Assembly (NCBI RefSeq): GCF_027107535.1
Contig: NZ_CP114283.1
Coordinates: 4,650,001-4,714,000, forward strand
Source of the DNA: Streptomyces aurantiacus
Lineage (GTDB): Bacteria; Actinomycetota; Actinomycetes; Streptomycetales; Streptomycetaceae
Direction of reading: 5' to 3'
DNA: 64,000 bases
The notes below the pieces were generated by a model. It made no database searches. It was not told the DNA's origin and saw only the letters and a list, made by a program, of their open reading frames with translations. A program made the position numbers and the translations under genes. Below are positions 8,816 through 16,006 of the stretch, piece after piece. Every line of letters begins with the position of its first letter. Within the stretch, counting starts at the first letter, position 1.

Positions 8816-9072
8816 ATCCAGGCCCCCGCGACTGCATCACCCTCGACGGCCAGGGGGGCCGTGGCGGGGACGAGGTTCGCGGGGGGCGGGCCTGCGCAGA
8901 GGGTGAACGCGGCGGCGTTCGGCGGCGCGGGGGAGGGACCCGTGCAGAGGCAGAACAGCACGGTGGAACTGACCTTGTGGTCAAGGTGCTCGACCACGAG
9001 GAGGGGACGTGCGGGAGCTGCCTCGGTGATGTGCACCGAGCGGGCGACGCGGGTGGCACTGGCGTGGCTCAT
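8812..9072 (-). CDS. Candidate TOMM precursor peptide
   Basis: An 86-residue peptide directly upstream of, and overlapping by ATGA with, the cyclodehydratase. Residues 1-34 would be the leader. From about residue 35 the sequence is rich in cyclisable residues: SST (35-37), C41, C43, T44, S47, T57, C59. Two similar units occur, FCLCTGPSPAPPN (40-52) and FTLCAGPPPAN (56-66), each with F-x-L-C-x-G-P-x-P-A. A neutral 20-residue tail ending AGAWI follows. Position, size and Cys/Ser/Thr clustering support a precursor; no homologue is known to me. ATG 9072 has GAGGA about 10 bases upstream. Confidence 0.65.
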   Translation of the reverse strand: MSHASATRVARSVHITEAAPARPLLVVEHLDHKVSSTVLFCLCTGPSPAPPNAAAFTLCAGPPPANLVPATAPLAVEGDAVAGAWI

Positions 9073-9181
9073 CGGAGAAGGTCCTCACTGATGTGGTCGG
9101 CTGGTGCTCCAATGGCCGGAATTCTTCGCGAGGGGGGGATGTCACGGACAGTGTCCGCTTCATCGGCGGCAGGTGAAGTTC

Positions 9182-10192
9182 TCACTCAACCGGAGGCGGA
9201 GGCCCCACCTCCGCAGCCGCCGCCGCCCTGAGCGGTTCCCACCACCGGCGGTGGTCGCGGTACCACTGGACGGTTTCCGCCAGCCCCTCCGCGAAGCTCC
9301 TGCGAGGTGTGTACCCCAACTCCTCCCGGATTTTCGTGCAGTCGACGGCATAACGCCGGTCGTGGCCCTTGCGGTCCTCGACCCGGACGACGCTGTCCCA
9401 GGTCGCGCCGCACGCCGCGAGCAGCATGGCGGTGAGCTCCTCGTTGGACAGCTCGGTGCCGCCTCCGATGTTGTAGATCTCCCCCGCCCGGCCCTTGGTG
9501 CGGACCAGTTCGATGCCCTGCACGTGGTCGTCGATGTGCAGCCAGTCGCGGACGTTGCGGCCGTCGCCGTACAGCGGGACCGTCCCGCCGTCGAGGAGGT
9601 TCGTCACGAACAGCGGGATGAGCTTCTCGGGGAAGTGGTGGTGGCCGTAGTTGTTCGAACAGCGGGTGACCCGGACGTCCAGGCCGTGGGTGCGGTGGTA
9701 CGACAGCGCGATCAGGTCGCTCGAGGCCTTCGACGACGAGTACGGCGAGTTGGGCTGCAGCGGGTGGCTCTCGGGCCAGGAGCCCTCGTCGATCGAGCCG
9801 TACACCTCGTCGGTGGAGATGTGCACGAAAACCCTGATGCCGGCCCGGTGCGCCGCGTCGACGAGTGTGTGCGTACCGACCACGTTCGTGCACACGAACT
9901 CGGCGCCGCCGTCGATCGAGCGGTCGACATGCGACTCGGCGGCGAAGTGCACCACCTGGTCGTGCTCGGCCATCAGTTTGCCGACCAGACCGGGGTCGCA
10001 GATGTCGCCCTGCACGAAGGAGAAACGCGGGTGCGCCCGGACCTCGTCGAGGTTGGCCAGGTTGCCCGCGTACGTCAGCTTGTCCAGCACGGTGATCGAG
10101 ACATCGCCGGGTCCGCCGGGGCCGAGCACCGTACGGACGTAGTGCGAGCCGATGAACCCGGCGCCGCCGGTCACCAGAACACGGGTGGTCAT
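9182..10192 (-). CDS. rmlB: dTDP-glucose 4,6-dehydratase
   Basis: A 336-residue extended-SDR enzyme that converts dTDP-D-glucose to dTDP-4-keto-6-deoxy-D-glucose, the committed step to deoxysugars. NAD-binding motif GGAGFIGSH is at residues 9-17. Catalytic STDEVYGSI (Thr/Asp/Glu) and YSSSK (Tyr-x3-Lys) are present, with RCSNNYG after them. Length is normal for RmlB. It follows rmlA on the same strand, with a 29-codon ORF between them whose stop overlaps this ATG. Together with the sugar genes to its right (16-21 kb) it supplies the NDP-sugar pathway. Confidence 0.97.
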   Translation of the reverse strand: MTTRVLVTGGAGFIGSHYVRTVLGPGGPGDVSITVLDKLTYAGNLANLDEVRAHPRFSFVQGDICDPGLVGKLMAEHDQVVHFAAESHVDRSIDGGAEFVCTNVVGTHTLVDAAHRAGIRVFVHISTDEVYGSIDEGSWPESHPLQPNSPYSSSKASSDLIALSYHRTHGLDVRVTRCSNNYGHHHFPEKLIPLFVTNLLDGGTVPLYGDGRNVRDWLHIDDHVQGIELVRTKGRAGEIYNIGGGTELSNEELTAMLLAACGATWDSVVRVEDRKGHDRRYAVDCTKIREELGYTPRRSFAEGLAETVQWYRDHRRWWEPLRAAAAAEVGPPPPVE

Positions 10193-10278
10193 GACATGGT
10201 CCCGGCGCCGGGGTACCGGTTCATCGGCCCGGTGACAGCCGTGGCACCGTCCGGGGCGGCAGTTCGGATCACAAGCAT
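10189..10278 (-). CDS. 29-codon ORF coupled to rmlB
   Basis: A short ORF starting ATG 10278, with GAGGAG about 9 bases upstream, encoding MLVIRTAAPDGATAV... to ...GAGTMS. Its TGA overlaps the rmlB ATG (ATGA). It begins 17 bases after the rmlA stop. No domain is recognisable. It may serve mainly to load ribosomes onto rmlB, or may be a real micropeptide. Confidence 0.4.
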   Translation of the reverse strand: MLVIRTAAPDGATAVTGPMNRYPGAGTMS

Positions 10279-10295
10279 GGAACGGGTCTCCTCAC

Positions 10296-11192
10296 TCAGG
10301 CGACGCGGGCGGTCAGTGCCGGGCGGTGGCGGGCTGCGACCTCGGTGACGTAGGCGCCGTAGTCGGTGCCCGCCATCTCCTCGCCCAGACGCAGGCACTG
10401 TTCGGCGGTGATGAGGCCGCGGTTGAGGGCCACCTCCTCGACGCAGGCGATCCACTCGCCCTGCCGCTGCTCGACCAGCTGGACGTACTGCGCCGCCTGC
10501 AGCAGCGAGTCGTGGGTGCCCATGTCCAGCCAGGCGAAGCCGCGGCCGAGCTCGGTGAGCCGGGCCCGGCCCTGCGCCAGGTAGGCCAGGTTGACGTCGG
10601 TGATCTCCAGCTCGCCCCGCGCCGAGGGGGAGAGGTTCTTGGCGATCCCGACCACGTCGGAGTCGTAGAGGTACAGCCCGGTCACCGCGAGGTTGGAGCG
10701 CGGGGTGCGGGGCTTCTCCTCCAGCGACAGCAGCCGGCCGTCGGCGTCGATCTCCCCGATCCCGTACCGGTGCGGATCGCGCACCCGGTAGCCGAACAGC
10801 GCGGCGCCGTCGAGCCGGCGCACCGCGTCGTCCAGGAGCACCGAGAACCGCGGCCCGTGGAAGATGTTGTCGCCCAGCACCAGCGCGACCTGGTCGTCCT
10901 CGATGAAGTCGGCGCCGATGACCAGGGCCTCGGCGATGCCGCGCGGCTCGTCCTGCTCGGCGTACTCGATGTGCAGGCCGAGCCGGGAGCCGTCGCCCAA
11001 CAGGGTGCGGAAGCTGTCCGAGTGGTCCTTGGACGAGATCAGCAGGATGTCCCGGACCCCGGCCAGCATCAGCACGGACAGCGGGTAGTAGATCATGGGT
11101 TTGTCGTAGACCGGCAGGATCTGCTTGGACAGCGCGCCGGTCAGCGGCCGCAGCCGGGTACCGCTGCCGCCGGCGAGGATGATGCCCTTCAT
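10296..11192 (-). CDS. rmlA: Glucose-1-phosphate thymidylyltransferase
   Basis: A 298-residue nucleotidyltransferase making dTDP-glucose from dTTP and glucose-1-phosphate, the first step of deoxysugar formation. The N terminus has MKGIILAGGSGTRLRPLT-type phosphate-binding residues. The LGDNIFHG motif is near residue 110 and SLEEKPRTPRS near 160; all are typical of RmlA. Length matches the short (allosteric) RmlA group. ATG 11192 follows GGAAGGAG; a 45-codon ORF ends one base before it. It is cotranscribed with rmlB. Confidence 0.97.
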   Translation of the reverse strand: MKGIILAGGSGTRLRPLTGALSKQILPVYDKPMIYYPLSVLMLAGVRDILLISSKDHSDSFRTLLGDGSRLGLHIEYAEQDEPRGIAEALVIGADFIEDDQVALVLGDNIFHGPRFSVLLDDAVRRLDGAALFGYRVRDPHRYGIGEIDADGRLLSLEEKPRTPRSNLAVTGLYLYDSDVVGIAKNLSPSARGELEITDVNLAYLAQGRARLTELGRGFAWLDMGTHDSLLQAAQYVQLVEQRQGEWIACVEEVALNRGLITAEQCLRLGEEMAGTDYGAYVTEVAARHRPALTARVA

Positions 11193-11193
11193 C

Positions 11194-11331
11194 TCAACGC
11201 TCCTTCCGCTGCCGCTCGAACCGGATGCCCGTCCCGCCGCGACATGCGGCGAACTCCCTCTCGACGGCGTCGGACCGGTCCTCGCGCTCGCTGTGACGAT
11301 CGGGCGAGTAGTCCCGTATGTAGGTGGTCAT
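11194..11331 (-). CDS. 45-codon ORF immediately upstream of rmlA
   Basis: Starts ATG 11331 with AAGGAAGG just upstream, and encodes MTTYIRDYSPDRHSEREDR... to ...RFERQRKER. It ends with TGA at 11194-11196, one base before the rmlA ATG. It is strongly charged and rich in Arg/Asp/Glu, with no family recognised. A good ribosome-binding site and tight coupling suggest it is translated. Confidence 0.5.
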   Translation of the reverse strand: MTTYIRDYSPDRHSEREDRSDAVEREFAACRGGTGIRFERQRKER

Positions 11332-11384
11332 GCGCCTTCCTTCGTGTGTCGTCGCCTCGCTCCTGCGGGCGCGGGGGCGGGGGG

Positions 11385-11648
11385 TCAGCGGTCCTGCGGT
11401 ACGTGGCTGAGGGCGGCCACCGCCACGCCGCGCATCACCCCGCTCGCCGCACGGCTCGGCCCTGGCACCGCAGCGTGCGGAGCACCCCCGCCGCCTCCTG
11501 GACGGCGCAGACCGGCGCGTCCCGGCCGGTGGGGCCGGCGGCGGCCGCCTCGGTTTGAGCGCGCCACGCCGTCCGGCAGGGCCGAGCCCACCAAGCCGGT
11601 GGCGCCGCGCGCGGCCCCAAGCGGCCGGCCGGTCGGTTCCGTTGTCAT
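11385..11648 (-). pseudogene. Possible small frameshifted gene
   Basis: ATG 11648 follows GGGAGG and opens an 87-codon frame (MTTEPTGRPLGAARGATGLVG...). High GC at third codon positions holds for about 33 codons. After about 11545 the strongest codon bias moves to another frame, which ends at TGA 11435 with ...VCAVQEAAGVLRTLR. This looks like one short gene broken by a frameshift near 11540-11550. The product is not recognised. The rest of the 11332-11956 gap shows nothing else except the promoter side of the exporter gene. Confidence 0.3.
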
Positions 11649-11956
11649 GGCGGTGCCTCCCACAGCGGGTGGATGCGGTACGCCGGGACGCGGGGGCACC
11701 AGGGGCGCAGCAGGCCTTTGGGGCCTGCCCGCGTCCGGCTCGCCAGATGGTGCTGCGGTCCGATCGGGCGCGGGCGGAGAAGCGGTGGAGGCGGCCGGGG
11801 CCCGCACGGCGTGGACGGCGGCTCGACCGGTGCTTGAGCCCGGCGGCCTAGCGTCGGCGCGATGTCTTGCGCCGTCCGCTTCGGATCGGCGCTTCGTCAC
11901 CGACCGCGCGACGCAAACCGTTGCCCCCCATGGTGAAGTCGGAAGGAAATCCCTGA

Positions 11957-13441
11957 ATGAGTACTGACAAAGTCGCCGCCGGCGGCGGGGCGGCCGGGGC
12001 AGCGAAGTCCCCGGGCATGGCCACGCTGATCACGGGCTTGACCGCCTTCATGGCGGGCCTCGACAACCTGGTGGTCGTCACCGCGCTCCCCACGATCAGG
12101 GAGAAGCTCGGGGGCAGCCTGGAACAGCTGGAATGGACGGTGAACGCCTACACACTGACGTTCGCCGTGCTGATGATGTTCGGTGCCGCCCTCGGTGACC
12201 GCTTCGGGCGCCGCCGGATGTTCATCGCCGGCCTGCTGCTGTTCACCGCGGCCTCGGCCGCGGCCGCCATGGCACCGGGCATCGGCGAACTGATCGCCGC
12301 CCGCGCCGTACAGGGCGCCGGTGCCGCCATCGTCATGCCGCTCTCCCTCACCCTGCTCACCCAGGCCGTGCCCGCCGCGAAGCGGGGCGCCGCCCTGGGC
12401 ATCTACGGTGCGCTCAACGGACTCGCCGTGGCGGGCGGCCCCCTGGTGGGCGGCGTCGTGGTGGAACACGTGTCCTGGCAGTGGATCTTCTGGATCAACG
12501 TGCCGGTGGGCCTGCTGCTCGCCCCCATCGCCTATCGCGGCCTGGCCGAGAGCCGCGGACCCAACAACCGCCTGGACCTGCCGGGCACCTTCCTGGTCAG
12601 CCTCGGCATCCTCGGCCTCGTCTTCGGCCTGGTCCGGGCCAACGGCCACGGCGGCTGGGGCGACCCGCAGGTCGTGGGCTCCCTGGTGGCCGGCGCCGTG
12701 CTGGTCGCCGCGTTCGTCCAGTGGGAGCGGCGCACCAGCGCGCCGATGCTGCCCATGGGCATGTTCCGCAACCGGGCCTTCAGCGCCGTCAACGCCGGCG
12801 GCCTGCTGATGTCCGTCGGTATGTTCGGCGTGGTCTTCCTCATCACGCAGTTCATGCAGACCATCCAGCACCTCTCGCCGACGGAGGCCGGCGTGCGGAT
12901 GCTGGCGTGGACGGCGATGCCGCTCCTGGTCGCGCCCTTCGCCGGCATCCTGTCGGACCGGATCGGCGGCCGGCCCGTGGTGGCCTTCGGCCTGGCGCTG
13001 CTCGCCGCCGGGTTCGCCTACTGGGCACTGGTGATGAGCCCGGACGTCTCCTACGTACAGCAGCTGCCCGGCTACCTCCTGGGCGGCGTGGGCATCGCCT
13101 GCTTCTTCGCCCCGCTCCTCAACCTGACGATGAGCTCCGTCGAGGTCTCCGAGCAGGGCATCGCCTCCGGCGCGACCTCGGCCACCCGGGAACTGGGCGC
13201 CGCGCTCGGCGTGGCCGCCCTGGCCAGCGTCTTCACCCACAACGGCGGCTACGCATCGGGCCAGGACTTCATCGACGGCTTCGTGCCCGCCCTGTGGGTC
13301 GGCGCGGCGGCCGTGGCACTCGCCGCGATCGTGATGCTCTTCGCCACCCGGCCCGCCGCAGCAGAGCAGCACAGCGCCGCACCGGAGCACGCCGAACCGG
13401 CCCCACAGGCCGCCGAACCGGCCCCGACGGCCACCCGCTGA
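11957..13441 (+). CDS. DHA2-family (14-TM) MFS drug exporter
   Basis: A 494-residue transporter of the EmrB/QacA type. After a Gly/Ala-rich start there is the family motif in TM1 (FMAGLDNLVVVTALPTI), motif A GDRFGRRRM after TM2, and motif C-like ALNGLAVAGGPLVGG in TM5. About 14 hydrophobic segments are visible, and the soluble tail is rich in Ala/Pro/Glu. ATG 11957 has GAAGGAA nine bases upstream. It precedes a glycosyltransferase, separated by a strong hairpin. Likely role: proton-driven efflux of the finished compound and self-resistance. Confidence 0.93.
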   Translation: MSTDKVAAGGGAAGAAKSPGMATLITGLTAFMAGLDNLVVVTALPTIREKLGGSLEQLEWTVNAYTLTFAVLMMFGAALGDRFGRRRMFIAGLLLFTAASAAAAMAPGIGELIAARAVQGAGAAIVMPLSLTLLTQAVPAAKRGAALGIYGALNGLAVAGGPLVGGVVVEHVSWQWIFWINVPVGLLLAPIAYRGLAESRGPNNRLDLPGTFLVSLGILGLVFGLVRANGHGGWGDPQVVGSLVAGAVLVAAFVQWERRTSAPMLPMGMFRNRAFSAVNAGGLLMSVGMFGVVFLITQFMQTIQHLSPTEAGVRMLAWTAMPLLVAPFAGILSDRIGGRPVVAFGLALLAAGFAYWALVMSPDVSYVQQLPGYLLGGVGIACFFAPLLNLTMSSVEVSEQGIASGATSATRELGAALGVAALASVFTHNGGYASGQDFIDGFVPALWVGAAAVALAAIVMLFATRPAAAEQHSAAPEHAEPAPQAAEPAPTATR

Positions 13442-13457
13442 CCCCTTCGCAGGCCGG

Positions 13458-13496
13458 CCCGCGGCCCCACCCGACCCTCTCGCGTGGGGCCGCGGG
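13458..13496. terminator. Hairpin terminator after the DHA2 exporter
   Basis: Perfect 13-bp inverted repeat (CCCGCGGCCCCAC and its complement) with a 13-base loop, 16 bases after the exporter stop. There is no T run, as usual in Streptomyces. Confidence 0.7.
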
Positions 13497-13552
13497 ACTT
13501 TCCCCCTCACGTCATCCGTCATTACGTCACCGGCAGAAAGGCCGCGCCCGAC

Positions 13553-14722
13553 ATGAAGGTTCTCTTCGCAAGCCTCGGAAACTACGGACACATATTCCCC
13601 CTCGTTCCGCTCGCCCAGGCAGCACTCGAGGCCGGCCACGAGGTCTGGTTCGCCACCAGCGAGCAGTTCCACCCGATCCTCGAGAAGGAGCAGCTGCGGC
13701 CGGTCACCAGCGGGCTCACCGTCCCCGAGGCGTTCATCGAGGCGGCCGGCGGCCAGGCCTTCCTGGAGGCCAACGGCGGTGCCGTACAGGCCAGTGACAT
13801 CCCGCCCGAGGTGCTGGCGGACCTGGCGGTGAAGGCGTTCGGCTCGGTGCTGCCGCGCACTGTGTTCGCGGATCTCACCCCTGTCCTGGAGTCCGTCGGG
13901 CCGGATCTGGTCGTCTACGAGTCGTTCAATCCGGGCGCCGGCTTCGCGGCCGCGGCGGCGGGCGTGCCCGCCGTCTGCCACGGCATCGGCCGGGTCACGT
14001 CCAACGCGCTGATCGGGAAGGAACTGTTCGCCACGGCGAGCGACCTGGGAGTGGCCGGCAAGATCGGCCATGGCCCGACCCTGGGCAACCCGTACATCGA
14101 AATCTGCCCTCCGGCCGTGCAGGACCAGGAGTTCCTGGCCTCGGGTGTCCAGGTGATACCGCAGCGGCCCGCCTCCTTCAGCAAGCCGGGCGAGCTGCCC
14201 GCGAGCGTCACCCAGGGGGAGGGCCCGCTGGTCTATCTGAGCTTCGGCACCGTGGTCGGCTCCGCGCAGCGGCTGCGCACCGCGATCGAGGGCCTGCTGC
14301 CGCTGGACGTACGGATCCTCGTCGCGACGAGCGATCTGGTGGACCCGGCCGAGCTGGGTGAACTGCCGGACCGGGTCACCGCGCTGTCCTGGGTGCCGCA
14401 GCCCGAGGCACTGCGGCACGCCACCGCCATCGTCCACCACGGCGGCCACGGCACCACGCTGGCCTCGCTGGCCGCGGGACTGCCCCAGCTGATCCTGCCG
14501 GCGGAGAGCGACGGCTTCGCCAACGCGCCCGCGGTGAGCGAGACGGGAGCGGGCCGCCAGCTGCTCGGCGAGGAGGTGTCCGCCAAGGCGGTGGAGGCCG
14601 AGATGCGCATCCTGCTGACCGACGCCGCACACCAGGAGGCGGCCCGCAGGGTGGCCCGCGACATCGCCGCCCTGCCCGGGCCGGCCGACACGGTCGCGCG
14701 GTTCCCCGAGTTCATCGCCTGA
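13553..14722 (+). CDS. GT1-family natural-product glycosyltransferase
   Basis: A 389-residue GT-B enzyme of the macrolide/aromatic-polyketide glycosyltransferase type that moves a deoxysugar from NDP-sugar to an aglycone. The N terminus MKVLFASLGNYGHIFPLVPLA is the acceptor-domain opening. The C-terminal donor domain has LVYLSFGTV, then LSWVPQPEAL and the nucleotide-binding HHGGHGTTLASLAAGLPQL. ATG 13553 is preferred over an upstream GTG because it opens the first beta strand; AGAAAGG lies upstream. The donor is probably the 2,6-dideoxyhexose made by the surrounding genes. It ends before a large bidirectional hairpin. Confidence 0.93.
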   Translation: MKVLFASLGNYGHIFPLVPLAQAALEAGHEVWFATSEQFHPILEKEQLRPVTSGLTVPEAFIEAAGGQAFLEANGGAVQASDIPPEVLADLAVKAFGSVLPRTVFADLTPVLESVGPDLVVYESFNPGAGFAAAAAGVPAVCHGIGRVTSNALIGKELFATASDLGVAGKIGHGPTLGNPYIEICPPAVQDQEFLASGVQVIPQRPASFSKPGELPASVTQGEGPLVYLSFGTVVGSAQRLRTAIEGLLPLDVRILVATSDLVDPAELGELPDRVTALSWVPQPEALRHATAIVHHGGHGTTLASLAAGLPQLILPAESDGFANAPAVSETGAGRQLLGEEVSAKAVEAEMRILLTDAAHQEAARRVARDIAALPGPADTVARFPEFIA

Positions 14723-14732
14723 CCGCCCCCCC

Positions 14733-14784
14733 CACACGCACGGTGCCCCGCGCTCCTCGGCGAGCGCGGGGCACCGTGCGTGTG
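14733..14784. terminator. Very strong bidirectional terminator
   Basis: Perfect 23-bp stem (14733-14755 with 14762-14784) and a 6-base loop, flanked by a second complementary pair (14721-14731 with 14794-14804). It sits between the convergent glycosyltransferase and SnoaL-like genes and should stop transcription both ways. Confidence 0.85.
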
Positions 14785-14867
14785 TGTGCGTGTGGGGGGC
14801 GGTCAGGCTGTGCGGCCGCGGGTGTGCGCCTTCGCCCGAAGGTGCGGCGGACGGCGGCCCGGCTCGC

Positions 14868-15287
14868 TCAGGACTGCGCGAGCGCCGCCGGGTCGGCCCC
14901 CAGCTGCCGGAAGAGGTCGTCCATGTTCAGCTGGTCCCAGTGCTCGGCGAGCAGCCCGTCCTCCACCCTCCAGATGTCGATGGACTGGAAGTTCACCGGC
15001 CGGCCGGTCGCCGGTATCCCGAGGAACGTGCCCTGGTGGGTCGCGGTGTACTCCAGGCGGGCGGCCACCCGGTCCCCCTCGGCGATGACGTCGTGCAGCA
15101 CGGCCTTCAGGTCGGGGAAGGCGGTGAACACCTGGACCCAGAAAGCCTGGTTGGCCTCGATGCCGTCGGCCACCCCGGGGTTGTGGTCGATGTGTCCGGA
15201 CGCCGTGTGCTCCGGCATGGTGCCGATGTCATGGCTGTTGATCATGTCCACGAAGCTCCGGACGAGAGCGTGGTGATTCCTCGACAT
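14868..15287 (-). CDS. SnoaL-like polyketide cyclase family protein
   Basis: A 139-residue NTF2-fold protein. It begins MSRNHHALVRSFVDMINSHD, with the conserved helix, then HIDHNPG, FPDLKAVLHDVIAEGDRVAARL and TGRPVNFQSIDIWRVEDGLLAEHWDQ, the typical SnoaL/ester-cyclase core including the His-Asp elements. In aromatic polyketide pathways SnoaL closes the last ring by aldol chemistry. Related proteins also act as hydrolases or isomerases, so the exact role is open. I start at ATG 15287 since upstream residues are not family-like. It is divergent from a second NTF2-fold gene at 15480. Confidence 0.85.
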   Translation of the reverse strand: MSRNHHALVRSFVDMINSHDIGTMPEHTASGHIDHNPGVADGIEANQAFWVQVFTAFPDLKAVLHDVIAEGDRVAARLEYTATHQGTFLGIPATGRPVNFQSIDIWRVEDGLLAEHWDQLNMDDLFRQLGADPAALAQS

Positions 15288-15479
15288 ACCGGCCTCTCTA
15301 AGCGGGGTGGGAGAACAACGATGAAGTCGAAGCATCGCCACCCGCGGTCGAATCCCCCTGGAGCAGGTGCCCGGGCACGGCGCGCACCCGTGCGCTCCAG
15401 CGCAGCGCGAGGGACAGGCGAGGGGAGCGGCCTAGCGTCACCTTCCGAACCGAACCAGCCACTGTCTCAAGGAGCCGCC

Positions 15480-15950
15480 ATGGCCACCGAGGAGCGCGAG
15501 TTCACTCTGCCCGGCGCTCACCTGCCCCAGCCCGACGAGGAGTTGCGCAAGCGGCGCGAGGCGGTCGTCATCGAGCACACCGTCGCCGAGGGCGCCGGGG
15601 ACATCGACGCGGTGATCGCGACCTTCCCGCGGGGCGGCGTGTACCGGGTCATACCGTTCGAGGAGTCCCCGCTGACCGGTGAAGAGGCCATCAAGGAGGG
15701 CTACTTCGCCGCACTGCAGAAGACGTTCCCGGTCGCCGACCACAGCCTCTTCCACGCCCACCACACGCCGACGGCCGTGATCGTGGAGGCGCAGTTCCGT
15801 GCCAGGCAGGAGGCCGACTGGCGGGGCATCCCCAACCGCGGCAAGACCGTCGACGCCCCCGTGGCGATCTTCTTCCACTTCGACGGCGACGTGCTGATCG
15901 ACAAGACGCTCTACTTCGACATGGCCACCTTCGCCCGTCAGCTCGCCTGA
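15480..15950 (+). CDS. NTF2-fold (SnoaL-related) protein
   Basis: A 156-residue protein with the pattern of the SnoaL-like superfamily: helical start RREAVVIEHTVAEGAGDIDAV, strand region GVYRVIPF, then GEEAIKEGYFAALQKTFP, HTPTAVIVEAQFRARQ and the closing strand AIFFHFDGDVLIDKTLYFD. ATG 15480 follows AAGGAGCCGCC. It lies 56 bp before the 2,3-dehydratase, so it is probably in the sugar operon. A cyclase, isomerase or dehydratase role in the cluster is plausible but not shown. Confidence 0.75.
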   Translation: MATEEREFTLPGAHLPQPDEELRKRREAVVIEHTVAEGAGDIDAVIATFPRGGVYRVIPFEESPLTGEEAIKEGYFAALQKTFPVADHSLFHAHHTPTAVIVEAQFRARQEADWRGIPNRGKTVDAPVAIFFHFDGDVLIDKTLYFDMATFARQLA

Positions 15951-16006
15951 CCCCCGCCAAGCCGGCCCGCCCGTCAGGGCCCGTGCAGTTGAAAGGACGT
16001 AGCAGG

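Noticed and set aside
11897-14737. 946-codon open frame on the minus strand
   Set aside because: It is the antisense of the DHA2 exporter and glycosyltransferase; Gly/Arg/His-rich low-complexity product typical of a shadow frame at high GC.
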